A stretch of DNA of 64,000 nt from Herbaspirillum sp. DW155 (GCF_037076565.1 NZ_AP029028.1:124001-188000), one strand, 5' to 3'; counted from the stretch's first letter, positions 1 to 10,491 are shown. Numbers and translations: made by a program. Notes: generated by a model not told the origin, from the letters alone.

Positions 1-19
1 ACTTTGTTGGATTAAAACG

Positions 20-403
20 ATGCCAACCATCAATCAACTGATTAGCAAACCACGTGTCCGCGCGATCGTGAAGAGCAAGTCGCCGGCGCTGGAAAACAGC
101 CCGCAAAAGCGCGGTGTCTGCACCCGCGTGTACACCACCACCCCGAAGAAGCCGAACTCGGCGCTGCGTAAGGTGGCCAAGGTGCGTCTGACCAACGGTT
201 TCGAAGTCATTTCGTACATCGGCGGTGAAGGCCACAACCTGCAAGAACACAGCGTCGTGCTGATCCGCGGCGGCCGTGTGAAGGACTTGCCGGGTGTGCG
301 TTACCACATGGTTCGCGGTGCACTGGATACCCAGGGCGTCAAGGATCGTAAGCAAGCTCGCTCGAAGTACGGTGCCAAGCGCGCCAAGGCAGCGAAGAAG
401 TAA
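20..403 (+). CDS. rpsL: 30S ribosomal protein S12
   Basis: This is S12 of the small subunit decoding centre, first gene of the str operon. The 127-residue product carries the family signatures [13 protein letters not shown] and [14 protein letters not shown]. The lysines of these motifs, where streptomycin-resistance changes usually fall, are the wild-type residues, so the sequence predicts a streptomycin-sensitive ribosome at this locus. The start ATG lies 19 bases from the window edge, so the operon promoter is not visible. A 156-base spacer separates it from rpsG. Identification is certain from the uninterrupted family sequence and from the gene order rpsL-rpsG-fusA-tuf. Confidence 0.99.
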   Translation: MPTINQLISKPRVRAIVKSKSPALENSPQKRGVCTRVYTTTPKKPNSALRKVAKVRLTNGFEVISYIGGEGHNLQEHSVVLIRGGRVKDLPGVRYHMVRGALDTQGVKDRKQARSKYGAKRAKAAKK

Positions 404-559
404 TAATTGGTGTTTATCATGACGCTCGCGCGTCGTGTGAACAGACTCAGAGTCGGTCCAGGACGGGCCGAGTAAGTGGAAGCCATGATGGCTCTCCGCG
501 AGTGCAGGCGAAGTTGAAGCAGGGTTCGCCCACTCAACTGAAGATTGAAAGGAATCGAA

Positions 560-1030
560 ATGCCACGTCGTCGTGAAGTCCCCAAGCGGGAAATTCTGCC
601 GGATCCGAAGTTCGGCAACGTTGAAGTCGCCAAGTTTGTGAACGTGCTGATGCTGTCGGGCAAGAAGTCCGTCGCAGAAAACATCATCTACGGCGCCTTC
701 GACCACATCCAGTCCAAGTCGGGCAAGGACCCGCTGGAAGTGTTCTCCGCAGCCCTGAACAACTGCAAGCCGCTGGTGGAAGTCAAGTCCCGCCGCGTCG
801 GTGGCGCCAACTACCAGGTGCCCGTTGAAGTGCGTCCGGTGCGCCGTATGGCCCTGTCGATGCGCTGGCTGCGTGAAGCTGCCAACAAGCGCAGCGAGAA
901 GTCCATGCCCCAGCGTCTGGCTGGTGAGCTGATGGAAGCCGCCGAAGGCCGTGGCGGCGCAATGAAGCGTCGTGATGAAGTGCACCGTATGGCAGAAGCG
1001 AACAAGGCGTTCTCGCACTTCCGCTTCTAA
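560..1030 (+). CDS. rpsG: 30S ribosomal protein S7
   Basis: S7 nucleates assembly of the 30S head by binding the 3' domain of 16S rRNA. The frame is open from 545, but the family start is [10 protein letters not shown] at 560, preceded by AAAGGAA at a normal distance, giving 156 residues, the usual length. In enterobacteria S7 represses its own operon by binding the rpsL-rpsG spacer. The 156-base spacer here would be the equivalent place, but I see no clear mimic of the rRNA site. It lies between rpsL and fusA in the str operon. Confidence 0.99.
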   Translation: MPRRREVPKREILPDPKFGNVEVAKFVNVLMLSGKKSVAENIIYGAFDHIQSKSGKDPLEVFSAALNNCKPLVEVKSRRVGGANYQVPVEVRPVRRMALSMRWLREAANKRSEKSMPQRLAGELMEAAEGRGGAMKRRDEVHRMAEANKAFSHFRF

Positions 1031-1096
1031 TCAAGACTGGACCTGGGCTTTTGCGATGATGGGAAGTCCGGGTCTGCATCTTAAAATTGGTTCGAG

Positions 1097-1128
1097 CCGA
1101 GCGTTTATTTGAAAAAAATGACGCTCGG
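1097..1128 (+). promoter_or_regulatory. Inverted repeat in the rpsG-fusA spacer
   Basis: CCGAGCGT (1097-1104) is repeated inverted as ACGCTCGG (1121-1128) around a 16-base AT-rich loop, about 30 bases before the fusA start. It could form a weak hairpin in the mRNA. There is no T-tract, so it does not look like a terminator. A role in translation of fusA or in mRNA processing is only a guess. Confidence 0.35.
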
Positions 1129-1157
1129 TTTCGTGCATTAAAGACTTAGGATTAATT

Positions 1158-3263
1158 ATGGCCCGTAAGACCCCCATCGAGCGCTACCGTAATATCGGTA
1201 TTTCGGCGCACATCGACGCAGGTAAAACAACCACTACCGAGCGTATCCTGTACTACACCGGCGTGAACCACAAAATCGGTGAAGTGCACGACGGCGCGGC
1301 CACCATGGACTGGATGGAGCAAGAGCAAGAGCGTGGCATCACCATCACCTCGGCTGCGACCACCTGCTTCTGGAAGGGGATGGCCAACAACTTCCCCGAG
1401 CACCACATCAACATCATCGATACCCCGGGCCACGTTGACTTCACCATCGAAGTGGAACGCTCGATGCGCGTTCTGGACGGCGCCTGCATGGTCTACTGTG
1501 CAGTGGGTGGCGTGCAGCCGCAGTCTGAAACCGTGTGGCGTCAGGCCAACAAGTACGGCGTGCCCCGTCTGGCCTTCGTCAACAAGATGGACCGTACCGG
1601 CGCCAACTTCTTCAAGGTCTACGAGCAGATGCGTAGCCGCCTGAAGGCCAACCCGGTGCCCATCCAGGTGCCTATCGGCGCCGAAGACAACTTCGAAGGC
1701 GTGATCGATCTGGTCAAGATGCGCGCCATCTACTGGGACGACGCTTCCCAGGGCATGAAGTTTGACTACCGCGACATCCCCGAGCACCTGAAGGCAACCG
1801 CCCAGGAATGGCGTGAAAAGATGGTTGAAACCGCCGCCGAGTCGTCGGAAGACCTGATGAACAAGTACCTGGAAGATGGCGACCTGTCGGAAGAAGACGT
1901 CAAGAAGGCCCTGCGCGCGCGCACCCTCGCTGGCGAAATCGTTCCGATGATGTGCGGCACCGCCTTCAAGAACAAGGGCGTGCAAGCCATGCTGGACGCC
2001 GTGATCGAGTACCTGCCGGCACCGACCGACATTCCCCCGGTCAAGGGCATCGCCGAAGACGAAACCGAAACCGTGCGCAAGGCTGCTGACGACGAGAAGT
2101 TCTCGGCGCTGGCCTTCAAGATCATGACCGATCCGTTCGTCGGCCAGCTGATCTTCTTCCGCGTGTACTCCGGCGTCGTCAATTCGGGCGACACCGTGTA
2201 CAACCCGGTCAAGAACAAGAAGGAACGCCTGGGCCGTATTCTGCAGATGCACGCCAACCAGCGTGAAGAAATCAAGGAAGTGCGCGCTGGCGACATCGCT
2301 GCTGCCGTCGGTCTGAAGGAAGCCACCACCGGTGACACCCTGTGCGATCCGTCGGCCATCGTGACCCTGGAGCGCATGGTCTTCCCCGAGCCCGTGATCT
2401 CGCAGGCCGTCGAGCCCAAGACCAAGGCTGACCAGGAAAAGATGGGCCTGGCCCTGAACCGCCTGGCACAGGAAGATCCGTCCTTCCGCGTGAAGACCGA
2501 CGAAGAATCCGGCCAGACCATCATCTCCGGTATGGGCGAGCTGCACCTGGACATCATCGTCGACCGTATGCGTCGCGAGTTCGGCGTGGAAGCCACCGTC
2601 GGCAAGCCGCAAGTGGCCTACCGCGAAACCATCCGCAAGACCTGCGAAGAAATCGAAGGCAAGTTCGTCAAGCAGTCGGGCGGTCGTGGTCAGTACGGTC
2701 ACGTTGTCCTGAAGATCGAACCGCAAGAACCGGGCGCTGGCTTCGAGTTCGTCGATGCGATCAAGGGTGGTGTGGTTCCGCGTGAATTCATCCCCGCCGT
2801 CGAAAAGGGTATCCGTGAGACCCTGAACACCGGCGTGCTGGCTGGTTACCCGGTGGTTGACGTCAAGGTCACCCTGTTCTTCGGTTCGTACCACGACGTG
2901 GACTCGAACGAAAACGCTTTCCGCATGGCGGGTTCGATGGCCTTCAAGGACGGCTGCCGCAAGGCTTCGCCGGTCATCCTGGAGCCGATGATGGCCGTGG
3001 AAGTGGAAACCCCGGAAGACTACGCCGGTACCGTGATGGGCGACCTGTCGTCCCGTCGTGGCATGGTGCAGGGCATGGACGAAATCGCTGGTGGCGGCGG
3101 CAAGATCATCAAGGCCGAAGTTCCGCTGTCGGAAATGTTCGGTTACTCGACCTCGCTGCGTTCGGCTACCCAAGGCCGTGCAACCTACACGATGGAATTC
3201 AAGCACTACTCCGAAGCGCCCAAGAACGTGATCGACGCAATCGTCACCTCCAAGGCCAAGTAA
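1158..3263 (+). CDS. fusA: Elongation factor G
   Basis: EF-G is the GTPase that drives translocation on the ribosome and, with RRF, recycles it. The 701-residue protein has the GTPase signatures in order: [13 protein letters not shown] near residue 17 (P-loop), RGITI (switch), DTPGHVDF (G3) and NKMDR (G4), followed by domains II-V ending in a typical C-terminus. Length and sequence match the bacterial housekeeping form. Third gene of the str operon, 109 bases before tuf. The antisense strand stays open over most of the gene, but that is a codon-bias shadow. Confidence 0.99.
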   Translation: MARKTPIERYRNIGISAHIDAGKTTTTERILYYTGVNHKIGEVHDGAATMDWMEQEQERGITITSAATTCFWKGMANNFPEHHINIIDTPGHVDFTIEVERSMRVLDGACMVYCAVGGVQPQSETVWRQANKYGVPRLAFVNKMDRTGANFFKVYEQMRSRLKANPVPIQVPIGAEDNFEGVIDLVKMRAIYWDDASQGMKFDYRDIPEHLKATAQEWREKMVETAAESSEDLMNKYLEDGDLSEEDVKKALRARTLAGEIVPMMCGTAFKNKGVQAMLDAVIEYLPAPTDIPPVKGIAEDETETVRKAADDEKFSALAFKIMTDPFVGQLIFFRVYSGVVNSGDTVYNPVKNKKERLGRILQMHANQREEIKEVRAGDIAAAVGLKEATTGDTLCDPSAIVTLERMVFPEPVISQAVEPKTKADQEKMGLALNRLAQEDPSFRVKTDEESGQTIISGMGELHLDIIVDRMRREFGVEATVGKPQVAYRETIRKTCEEIEGKFVKQSGGRGQYGHVVLKIEPQEPGAGFEFVDAIKGGVVPREFIPAVEKGIRETLNTGVLAGYPVVDVKVTLFFGSYHDVDSNENAFRMAGSMAFKDGCRKASPVILEPMMAVEVETPEDYAGTVMGDLSSRRGMVQGMDEIAGGGGKIIKAEVPLSEMFGYSTSLRSATQGRATYTMEFKHYSEAPKNVIDAIVTSKAK

Positions 3264-3372
3264 GTTGCGGGAATGGCGTTCTGCTCCGTGTGGGGCGGAG
3301 CGCCGGCTGGATTACCAGCCAATCATTGAATATTGAACATCGAACATATCGTTCTTTTGAAGGAAATTTAAA

Positions 3373-4563
<1,191 letters not shown>

Positions 4564-4618
4564 TCGTCGGATCAGCAGTGGCAGTACCCAAGTAACACCA
4601 GTCGCATTTTTAACATCG

Positions 4619-4641
4619 CCGGGGATGATCCCCATCCCCGG
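4619..4641 (+). promoter_or_regulatory. Hairpin in the tuf-rpsJ spacer
   Basis: CCGGGGATG (4619-4627) and CATCCCCGG (4633-4641) form a perfect 9-bp stem with a 5-base loop. It is followed by TTCGTTCTTT, a weak T-rich stretch, then the rpsJ ribosome binding site AAAGGAAAA. It may be an attenuator or a processing signal between the translation-factor genes and S10. The tail is too poor in T to call it a strong terminator. Confidence 0.4.
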
Positions 4642-4662
4642 TTCGTTCTTTAAAGGAAAATC

Positions 4663-4980
4663 ATGTCGGTTCCTAGCCAAAAAATCCGTATCCGTCTGAA
4701 AGCTTTCGACTATCGTCTGATCGACCAGTCCGCACTGGAAATCGTTGACACCGCCAAGCGTACCGGTGCTGTCGTCAAGGGCCCGGTTCCCCTGCCGACC
4801 CGCATCCAGCGCTTCGACGTCCTGCGTTCGCCGCACGTCAACAAGACTTCCCGCGATCAGTTCGAAATCCGTACCCATCAGCGCCTGATGGATATCGTCG
4901 ATCCGACCGACAAGACGGTTGACGCATTGATGAAGCTGGACCTGCCCGCTGGCGTTGATGTTGAAATCAAGCTGCAGTAA
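4663..4980 (+). CDS. rpsJ: 30S ribosomal protein S10
   Basis: S10 is a head protein of the 30S subunit and, as NusE, partner of NusB in antitermination complexes. The 105-residue protein has the typical start ([14 protein letters not shown]), central [21 protein letters not shown] and end ([13 protein letters not shown]). In most proteobacteria rpsJ opens the S10 operon. Here it is followed at once by a strong hairpin terminator and a new promoter before rplC, so it seems to be transcribed mainly with fusA-tuf. The start is supported by AAAGGAAA upstream of the ATG. Confidence 0.99.
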   Translation: MSVPSQKIRIRLKAFDYRLIDQSALEIVDTAKRTGAVVKGPVPLPTRIQRFDVLRSPHVNKTSRDQFEIRTHQRLMDIVDPTDKTVDALMKLDLPAGVDVEIKLQ

Positions 4981-4999
4981 TCAGCTGGCATAGTGTTGG

Positions 5000-5034
5000 A
5001 AAAGCGCACAACCTCGGTTGTGCGCTTTTGTTTT
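5000..5034 (+). terminator. Intrinsic terminator after rpsJ
   Basis: AAAAGCGCACAACC (5000-5013) and its exact complement (5016-5029) are separated by two bases and followed by TTTTGTTTTA. The stem is long and GC-rich in the middle, and the T-tract is adequate. Because the left arm starts with A4, it can also work in reverse. It would end most transcripts entering from the str operon. Confidence 0.85.
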
Positions 5035-5046
5035 ACGGGCTATAAT
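5018..5046 (+). promoter_or_regulatory. Sigma-70 promoter for the rplC segment
   Basis: TTGTGC (5018-5023), a 17-base spacer and a perfect TATAAT (5041-5046) lie about 100 bases before rplC. The -35 hexamer is inside the right arm of the rpsJ terminator hairpin. The resulting leader of about 90 bases contains a small stem (CCCGCC 5111-5116 with GGCGGG 5125-5130) directly before the ribosome binding site of rplC, a possible point of translational control. Confidence 0.7.
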
Positions 5047-5143
5047 GCTCGGCTTCGATGTGGGTTTTGCGTCTGCAAGGCCCATAATTTATGGTAGTAC
5101 GAACATCAGCCCCGCCCAATCGCAGGCGGGAATGGAGAAAACA

Positions 5144-5800
5144 ATGAGCCTGGGCCTTGTTGGTCGCAAGGTTGGTATGATGCGCATCTTCACGGAAGAT
5201 GGGGATTCGATCCCTGTGACCGTGCTGGACGTGTCCAACAACCGCGTGACTCAAATCAAAACGCCTGAAGTGGATGGTTATTCCGCTGTTCAGGTGACCT
5301 TCGGTCAACGCCGCGCTTCGCGCGTGGTGAAAGCCGCCGCCGGCCACTTCGCCAAAGCTGGCGTCGAGGCAGGTACTGTCCTCAAAGAATTCCGTGTTGA
5401 CGCTTCCAAGGCTGCCGAACTGAAGGCGGGCGACGTCGTTGGCATCGGCATGTTTGAAGCTGGCCAGAAAGTCGACGTGCAAGGCGTGTCGATCGGTAAG
5501 GGCTACGCCGGTACCATCAAGCGTTACAACTTCTCGTCGGGTCGCGCGACCCACGGTAACTCCCGCTCGCACAACGTTCCTGGCTCCATCGGTATGGCGC
5601 AGGATCCGGGCCGCGTGTTCCCCGGCAAGCGCATGACCGGTCATCTGGGTGATGTCAAGACCACCGTCCAGAACCTGGAAATCGCCCGTGTGGACGCAGA
5701 GCGTCAGTTGCTGCTGGTCAAGGGTGCCGTTCCTGGCGCCAAGAACGGTCAAGTGATCGTTTCGCCGGCAGTCAAAGTCAAAGCGAAGAAGGGGGCTTAA
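5144..5800 (+). CDS. rplC: 50S ribosomal protein L3
   Basis: L3 is an early-assembly protein of the 50S subunit whose long loop reaches the peptidyl transferase centre. The frame is open from 5018, but the family start [16 protein letters not shown] is at 5144, preceded by GGAG at a good distance, giving 218 residues. The conserved [21 protein letters not shown] loop region and [11 protein letters not shown] are present. It begins a transcription unit running to rpsQ, with its own promoter (5018-5046), and ends three bases before rplD. Confidence 0.99.
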   Translation: MSLGLVGRKVGMMRIFTEDGDSIPVTVLDVSNNRVTQIKTPEVDGYSAVQVTFGQRRASRVVKAAAGHFAKAGVEAGTVLKEFRVDASKAAELKAGDVVGIGMFEAGQKVDVQGVSIGKGYAGTIKRYNFSSGRATHGNSRSHNVPGSIGMAQDPGRVFPGKRMTGHLGDVKTTVQNLEIARVDAERQLLLVKGAVPGAKNGQVIVSPAVKVKAKKGA

Positions 5801-5803
5801 TCA

Positions 5804-6424
5804 ATGGAACTGAAGCTCCTGAATGACCAAGGTCAAGCTGCTTCGAACGTCGCCGCACCGGATACCATTTTCGGCCGCGACTACAACGAAGCCCTGATCC
5901 ACCAGGTCGTGGTTGCCTACCAAGCCAACGCGCGTAGCGGCAACCGCAAGCAAAAGGATCGTGAAGAAGTCAGCCACACCACCAAGAAGCCGTGGCGTCA
6001 AAAGGGTACTGGCCGTGCACGTGCCGGTATGTCCTCGTCGCCTCTGTGGCGCGGTGGTGGCCGTATCTTCCCGAACTCGCCTGACGAAAACTTCACCCAC
6101 AAGGTCAACAAGAAGATGTATCGCGCAGGTGTCTGCTCGATCCTGTCCCAGTTGGCTCGTGAAGGCCGCCTGTCGGTCGTCGAAGAGTTCGCCGTCGAAG
6201 CCCCGAAGACCAAGCTGCTGGCCCAGAAGTTGAAGGGTATGGGCATGGAATCGGTGCTGGTTATTACCGACAGCCTGGACGAAAAGCTGCTGCTGGCCTC
6301 GCGCAACCTGCCGGGCGTGCTGGTGGTCGAGCCGCGTCAAGCTGATCCCGTGTCGCTGGTGTACTTCAAGAATGTCTTGATCACCAAGCCGGCTCTGGCA
6401 AAGATTGAGGAGTTGCTGGCATGA
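5804..6424 (+). CDS. rplD: 50S ribosomal protein L4
   Basis: L4 binds 23S rRNA domain I and lines the exit tunnel with a long basic loop, seen here as [25 protein letters not shown]. The 206-residue length is normal. In enterobacteria L4 also represses the S10 operon through a leader upstream of rpsJ. In this window the corresponding leader would have to be the short one before rplC, which I cannot show to be an L4 target. The last four bases overlap the start of rplW (ATGA), a sign of translational coupling. Confidence 0.99.
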   Translation: MELKLLNDQGQAASNVAAPDTIFGRDYNEALIHQVVVAYQANARSGNRKQKDREEVSHTTKKPWRQKGTGRARAGMSSSPLWRGGGRIFPNSPDENFTHKVNKKMYRAGVCSILSQLAREGRLSVVEEFAVEAPKTKLLAQKLKGMGMESVLVITDSLDEKLLLASRNLPGVLVVEPRQADPVSLVYFKNVLITKPALAKIEELLA

Positions 6425-6738
6425 ACGCAATCGTGAAACATAGCGAAGAGCGCCTGATGAAGGTGCTGCTGGCACCGGTGATCTCCGAAAAGGCAACCTT
6501 TGTCGCCGAGAAGAACGAGCAAGTCGTCTTCCTGGTCGCCAAGGACGCCACCAAGCTGGAAGTCAAGGCCGCCGTCGAACTGCTGTTCAAGGTGGAAGTG
6601 GAATCGGTGCAAGTCGCCAACCGTCAGGGCAAGCAGAAGCGCTCGCGCAACGGTATGGGTCGCCGCAACCACACCCGCCGTGCTTTCGTCAGCCTGAAGC
6701 CGGGTCAAGAAATCAACTTCACCGAGGAGGCTAAATAA
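6421..6738 (+). CDS. rplW: 50S ribosomal protein L23
   Basis: L23 sits at the exit of the peptide tunnel and is the docking site for trigger factor and SRP. The 105-residue product has the family core [16 protein letters not shown] and the basic loop [21 protein letters not shown]. The start overlaps the rplD stop as ATGA. An internal Met at residue 13 is possible but would lose the conserved EERLMKV helix. The stop overlaps the rplB start as TAATG. Confidence 0.99.
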   Translation: MNAIVKHSEERLMKVLLAPVISEKATFVAEKNEQVVFLVAKDATKLEVKAAVELLFKVEVESVQVANRQGKQKRSRNGMGRRNHTRRAFVSLKPGQEINFTEEAK

Positions 6739-7565
6739 TGGCACTCGTAAAAGTGAAGCCGACCTCGCCCGGTCGGCGCGGCATGGTCAAGGTCGTCAAT
6801 CCCGACCTGTACAAGGGCCGTCCGCTGGCATCGCTGGTCGAAAAGAAGTCCAAGACCGCCGGCCGTAACAACAACGGCCACATCACCACCCGCCACATCG
6901 GCGGTGGTCACAAGCAGCACTACCGTGTTGTCGACTTCCGTCGCAACAAGGATGGTATCCCTGCCAAGGTTGAGCGTATCGAATACGACCCGAACCGTAC
7001 CGCGCACATCGCACTGCTGTGCTATGCGGACGGCGAGCGCAAGTACATCATCGCTCCCAAGGGCGTGTCGGTTGGCGATCAGCTGATCAGCGGTTCTGAA
7101 GCTCCGATCAAGTCGGGCAACACCCTGCCGATCCGCAACATCCCCGTCGGTACCACCATCCACTGCGTGGAAATGCTGCCGGGCAAGGGCGCGCAAATCG
7201 CCCGTACCGCTGGCGCCGCTGTCGTGCTGATGGCACGTGAAGGCACCTACGCCCAGGTTCGTCTGCGCTCCGGTGAAGTGCGTCGCGTTCACATCGAATG
7301 CCGCGCCACCATCGGTGAAGTCGGTAACGGCGAGCACAACCTGCGCAAGATCGGTAAGGCCGGTGCAACCCGTTGGCGCGGTGTGCGTCCGACCGTTCGT
7401 GGCGTTGTCATGAACCCGGTGGATCACCCGCACGGTGGTGGTGAAGGCAAGACCGCCGCTGGTCGTCACCCGGTTTCCCCGTGGGGCCAGCAGACCAAGG
7501 GCAAGAAGACTCGTAGCAACAAGCGTACGACTTCGATGATTGTCTCGCGTCGCGGCAAGAAATAA
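6738..7565 (+). CDS. rplB: 50S ribosomal protein L2
   Basis: L2 is needed for subunit association and peptidyl transferase activity. The 275 residues include [20 protein letters not shown] near the N-terminus, the C-terminal [18 protein letters not shown] loop with the conserved histidine, and the basic end [21 protein letters not shown]. It is one of the most conserved ribosomal proteins and is full length. It is coupled to rplW by a one-base overlap and is followed 10 bases later by rpsS. Confidence 0.99.
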   Translation: MALVKVKPTSPGRRGMVKVVNPDLYKGRPLASLVEKKSKTAGRNNNGHITTRHIGGGHKQHYRVVDFRRNKDGIPAKVERIEYDPNRTAHIALLCYADGERKYIIAPKGVSVGDQLISGSEAPIKSGNTLPIRNIPVGTTIHCVEMLPGKGAQIARTAGAAVVLMAREGTYAQVRLRSGEVRRVHIECRATIGEVGNGEHNLRKIGKAGATRWRGVRPTVRGVVMNPVDHPHGGGEGKTAAGRHPVSPWGQQTKGKKTRSNKRTTSMIVSRRGKK

Positions 7566-7575
7566 AGGATAAAAC

Positions 7576-7851
7576 ATGACACGTTCATTGAAAAAAGGTC
7601 CTTTCTGCGACGCCCACCTGGTGAAAAAGGTTGAGGCTGCCCAGGCTACCAAGGACAAGAAGCCGATCAAGACCTGGTCGCGTCGTTCGACCATCATGCC
7701 GGACTTCATCGGTCTGACGATTGCCGTGCACAATGGCAAGGCACACGTGCCGGTCTATGTGTCGGAAAACATGGTTGGTCACAAGCTCGGCGAATTCGCG
7801 CTGACCCGTACTTTCAAGGGTCACGCTGCCGATAAGAAGGCTAAGAAATAA
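7576..7851 (+). CDS. rpsS: 30S ribosomal protein S19
   Basis: S19 forms a complex with S13 in the 30S head and contacts the A-site tRNA. The 91-residue product begins [15 protein letters not shown] and contains [20 protein letters not shown] and [18 protein letters not shown], all standard. AAAGGATAAA upstream gives the binding site. Gene order rplB-rpsS-rplV-rpsC is as expected for the S10 cluster. Confidence 0.99.
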   Translation: MTRSLKKGPFCDAHLVKKVEAAQATKDKKPIKTWSRRSTIMPDFIGLTIAVHNGKAHVPVYVSENMVGHKLGEFALTRTFKGHAADKKAKK

Positions 7852-7857
7852 GGTCCT

Positions 7858-8190
7858 ATGATGGAAACTAAAGCTACTCTGCGCGGTGTGCACCTGTCGG
7901 CCCAGAAAGGCCGTCTGGTTGCAGACCTGATCCGCGGTAAAAAAGTTGATCAGGCACTGAATATCTTGGCCTTCAGCCCCAAGAAGGGCGCGGTCATCAT
8001 CAAGAAGGTTCTGGAGTCCGCAATCGCGAACGCCGAACATAACGATGGTGCCGACATTGACGAGCTGAAAGTCAAGACCATTTATGTGGAAAAGGGTGCG
8101 GTCCTCAAGCGCTTCACAGCGCGTGCAAAGGGCCGTGGTGATCGTATTTCCAAGCAGTCGTGTCACATTTACGTGACCGTCGGAAACTAA
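7858..8190 (+). CDS. rplV: 50S ribosomal protein L22
   Basis: L22 spans the 50S subunit, with a beta-hairpin lining the exit tunnel at the macrolide region. Two start codons are adjacent (7858 and 7861), giving 110 or 109 residues. The sequence [23 protein letters not shown] and the C-terminal [20 protein letters not shown] are typical. No insertion or deletion is seen in the hairpin, so no macrolide-resistance change is suggested. It follows rpsS by 6 bases and precedes rpsC by 9. Confidence 0.98.
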   Translation: MMETKATLRGVHLSAQKGRLVADLIRGKKVDQALNILAFSPKKGAVIIKKVLESAIANAEHNDGADIDELKVKTIYVEKGAVLKRFTARAKGRGDRISKQSCHIYVTVGN

Positions 8191-8199
8191 GGAGTCACG

Positions 8200-9018
8200 A
8201 TGGGACAGAAGATTCATCCAACCGGTTTCCGTCTGGCGGTTACGCGTAACTGGGGCTCGCGTTGGTATGCAGGCAACAACAACTTTGCCGACATGCTCAA
8301 CGAGGACCTGAAGGTCCGTGCTTACCTGAAGAAGAAGCTGAAGAACGCTTCGGTTGGCCGCGTGGTCATCGAGCGTCCGGCCAAGAACGCCCGCATCACC
8401 ATTTACAGCTCCCGTCCGGGCGTTGTGATCGGCAAGAAGGGCGAAGACATCGAAGTGCTGAAGACCGCACTGGCCAAGCTGATGGGCGTGCCCGTGCACG
8501 TCAACATCGAAGAAATCCGCAAGCCGGAAGCCGATGCTCAGCTGATCGCCGACTCGATCTGCCAGCAGCTGGAAAAGCGCATCATGTTCCGTCGCGCCAT
8601 GAAGCGTGCGATGCAGAACGCCATGCGTCTGGGCGCCCAAGGTATCAAGATCATGTCCTCGGGCCGTCTGAACGGCATCGAAATTGCACGTACCGAATGG
8701 TACCGCGAAGGCCGTGTGCCCCTGCACACCCTGCGCGCCGATATCGACTATGGCTTCGGCGAAGCTGAAACCACCTACGGCATCATCGGTGTGAAGGTGT
8801 GGGTCTACAAGGGCGATCGCCTGGCAAACGGCGAAGCGCCGGTGCTGGTCGGCGAACCGGAAGACGACAAGAAGCGTCGTGGCCCCCGTCGTGACGACGG
8901 CAAGCCGGGTGCACGTCCCCGCTCCAAGACTGGCGCTCCTGGCGCTGGTGCAAAGCGTGGCGGTGGTCGTCCTCAAGCTGCCGATGCCGGTGTGTCGGCT
9001 GAGAAAGCAGGAGAATAA
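8200..9018 (+). CDS. rpsC: 30S ribosomal protein S3
   Basis: S3 forms part of the mRNA entry channel and helicase of the 30S subunit. The protein has [18 protein letters not shown] at the N-terminus, the KH-domain motif [14 protein letters not shown] and the conserved C-terminal domain up to WVYKGDRL. At 272 residues it is about 40 longer than the E. coli protein because of a low-complexity basic and Gly/Pro/Ala-rich tail ([20 protein letters not shown]), which is common in Burkholderiales. It is tightly spaced to rplP (2 bases). Confidence 0.99.
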   Translation: MGQKIHPTGFRLAVTRNWGSRWYAGNNNFADMLNEDLKVRAYLKKKLKNASVGRVVIERPAKNARITIYSSRPGVVIGKKGEDIEVLKTALAKLMGVPVHVNIEEIRKPEADAQLIADSICQQLEKRIMFRRAMKRAMQNAMRLGAQGIKIMSSGRLNGIEIARTEWYREGRVPLHTLRADIDYGFGEAETTYGIIGVKVWVYKGDRLANGEAPVLVGEPEDDKKRRGPRRDDGKPGARPRSKTGAPGAGAKRGGGRPQAADAGVSAEKAGE

Positions 9019-9020
9019 TC

Positions 9021-9440
9021 ATGCTGCAACCAGCACGTAGAAAATATCGTAAAGAACAAAAAGGTCGTAACACCGGCATTTCGCACACCCGCGGAACTGC
9101 CGTCTCGTTCGGCGATTTTGGTCTGAAGGCAACCGGCCGCGGCCGTATCACTGCCCGTCAGATCGAAGCTGCTCGTCGTGCGATGACCCGTCACATCAAG
9201 CGCGGTGGTCGTATCTGGATCCGCGTCTTCCCGGACAAGCCAATTTCCCAGAAGCCTGCAGAAGTGCGTATGGGTAACGGCAAGGGTAATCCGGAGTACT
9301 ACGTGGCTGAAATCCAGCCGGGTAAGGTACTGTACGAGATGGACGGTGTGGACGAAGCCCTGGCGCGCGAGGCGTTCCGTTTGGCTGCTGCCAAATTGCC
9401 GCTGTCGACGACTTTCGTTGTTCGCCAAGTCGGTCAATAA
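9021..9440 (+). CDS. rplP: 50S ribosomal protein L16
   Basis: L16 organises the A-site side of the 50S subunit. The 139-residue product starts [16 protein letters not shown] and has the conserved [22 protein letters not shown] region and [20 protein letters not shown], with the arginine usually hydroxylated by YcfD within this segment. Normal length. It lies between rpsC and rpmC. Confidence 0.99.
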   Translation: MLQPARRKYRKEQKGRNTGISHTRGTAVSFGDFGLKATGRGRITARQIEAARRAMTRHIKRGGRIWIRVFPDKPISQKPAEVRMGNGKGNPEYYVAEIQPGKVLYEMDGVDEALAREAFRLAAAKLPLSTTFVVRQVGQ

Positions 9441-9453
9441 TTAGGAGCGGAAC

Positions 9454-9648
9454 ATGAAAGCATCTGAACTCCGCGGTAAGGACAAGGCAGGACTGGAAAA
9501 GGAACTGGGCGAGCTGTTGAAAGCTCAGTTCAGCCTGCGCATGCAAATTGCGACCCAGCAACTGAACAATACCGCACAGCTGAAGAAGGTACGTCGCGAC
9601 ATCGCACGTGTGAAAACTGTGATCAACTCGAAGGATGGCCAACAATGA
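9454..9648 (+). CDS. rpmC: 50S ribosomal protein L29
   Basis: L29 is a small two-helix protein near the tunnel exit beside L23. The 64-residue product has [20 protein letters not shown], then [16 protein letters not shown] and [11 protein letters not shown], which is the family pattern. TTAGGAGCGGAAC supplies the binding site. The stop overlaps the rpsQ start as ATGA. Confidence 0.98.
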   Translation: MKASELRGKDKAGLEKELGELLKAQFSLRMQIATQQLNNTAQLKKVRRDIARVKTVINSKDGQQ

Positions 9649-9917
9649 ACGATCAAGTGAAACAAGCGCTCAAGCGCACGCTGATTGGCAAAGTTGTGTC
9701 GGACAAGATGGATAAGACCGTCACTGTCGAAATCGAGCGTCAAATGAAGCACCCGCTGTACGGCAAGATCATCAAGCGCACCAAGAAGTACCACGCGCAT
9801 GATGAGCAAAACTCGGCGAAGGCCGGCGATGTGGTGGAAATCACCGAAAGCCGTCCGATCTCCAAGACGAAGGCGTGGACTGTGACCCGTGTGGTGCAGG
9901 AAGCACAAATCGTCTAA
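9645..9917 (+). CDS. rpsQ: 30S ribosomal protein S17
   Basis: S17 is a primary 16S rRNA binding protein with an OB fold. The 90 residues include [39 protein letters not shown] and [18 protein letters not shown]. It overlaps rpmC by four bases. It is the last gene before the 196-base spacer that carries the inverted repeat and the likely spc promoter, so it is probably the end of the S10 segment. Confidence 0.99.
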   Translation: MNDQVKQALKRTLIGKVVSDKMDKTVTVEIERQMKHPLYGKIIKRTKKYHAHDEQNSAKAGDVVEITESRPISKTKAWTVTRVVQEAQIV

Positions 9918-9933
9918 GCAGTAAATGTAGTAC

Positions 9934-9962
9934 TTGCGTGCTCGATATTATGGTGCCATAAT
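9934..9962 (+). promoter_or_regulatory. Candidate spc operon promoter
   Basis: TTGCGT (9934-9939), a 17-base spacer and CATAAT (9957-9962) lie in the rpsQ-rplN spacer, the same place as the spc promoter of E. coli. The -35 matches the consensus only at TTG and the -10 at five of six bases. The -10 falls inside the right arm of the perfect inverted repeat 9940-9969. The leader would be about 145 bases long. Confidence 0.45.
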
Positions 9963-9969
9963 ATCGAGC
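9940..9969. repeat. Perfect 14-bp inverted repeat before rplN
   Basis: GCTCGATATTATGG (9940-9953) is followed after two bases by its exact reverse complement (9956-9969). As RNA it makes an AU-rich 13-bp stem with a 4-base loop, followed by the pyrimidine run TCTTTCTTT, so it could end the S10 transcripts. As DNA it is a 30-bp palindrome over a promoter-like sequence, as expected of an operator. The two readings cannot be separated from sequence alone. Confidence 0.8.
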
Positions 9970-10031
9970 TCTTTCTTTGCAAAACAAAGTTTGCAGAGAA
10001 AGGCTCAAGAGTAGCTCTATTCGTCCCCTAA

Positions 10032-10054
10032 CTAGCGAGTTCGCTTGCTAACAG
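10032..10054 (+). promoter_or_regulatory. UUCG-capped hairpin in the rplN leader
   Basis: Within 10032-10054, TAGCGAG and CTTGCTA pair (one G-U) around a TTCG tetraloop, an unusually stable RNA cap. It lies about 60 bases before the rplN start in the presumed spc leader. It may be a target for autoregulation or an mRNA-stability element; neither can be shown here. Confidence 0.45.
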
Positions 10055-10113
10055 GACCAAGACTGACCGCCAGCGCATCCTGCGAAGCGGATTAAGTTGG
10101 GAAAGAAAATATC

Positions 10114-10482
10114 ATGATTCAAACTGAAAGCCGGCTCGAAGTGGCCGACAACACTGGTGCGCGCGAAGTTCTGTGCATCAAGGTCTTGGGTGGTTCCAAG
10201 CGCCGCTATGCGGGCATTGGCGATGTGATCAAGGTTACTGTCAAGAGCGCAGCACCGCGTGGTCGCGTCAAGAAGGGTGAAATTTATAACGCTGTCGTCG
10301 TTCGTACCGCCAAGGGCGTGCGTCGTCAGGATGGTTCGCTGGTCAAGTTCGATGGTAATGCTGCCGTCCTGCTGAACGCCAAGCTGGAGCCCATCGGCAC
10401 CCGTATCTTTGGGCCGGTGACTCGTGAGCTGCGTACAGAGCGCTTCATGAAGATCGTCTCCCTGGCGCCTGAAGTTCTGTAA
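10114..10482 (+). CDS. rplN: 50S ribosomal protein L14
   Basis: L14 lies at the subunit interface of the 50S subunit (bridges B5 and B8) and binds RsfS. The 122-residue product has [28 protein letters not shown], split over the conserved first strands, and [28 protein letters not shown] at the end. It opens the spc operon. It is followed after 9 bases by rplX, with AAGGAG overlapping its own stop codon. Confidence 0.99.
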   Translation: MIQTESRLEVADNTGAREVLCIKVLGGSKRRYAGIGDVIKVTVKSAAPRGRVKKGEIYNAVVVRTAKGVRRQDGSLVKFDGNAAVLLNAKLEPIGTRIFGPVTRELRTERFMKIVSLAPEVL

Positions 10483-10491
10483 GGAGTGGTC

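Noticed and set aside
20..403. Streptomycin-resistance changes in S12
   Set aside because: The lysines in PKKPNSA and GGRVKDLPG are wild type.
1152..3206. Long antisense open frame over fusA (684 codons), and similar ones over tuf, rplB, rpsC, rpoA and rpsM-rpsK
   Set aside because: They are complete shadows of conserved genes. High-GC codon use with few TAA/TAG-complement codons leaves the antisense frame open; their sequences are low-complexity and His/Val/Gly-rich.
3300..3322. Small stem (GGCTGG/CCAGCC) between fusA and tuf as a terminator
   Set aside because: Only six base pairs and followed by mixed sequence without a T-tract; fusA and tuf are normally co-transcribed.
9940..9969. End of an insertion sequence or a transposon inverted repeat
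   Set aside because: No transposase frame, no target duplication, and the flanks are the intact ribosomal gene order found in all relatives.
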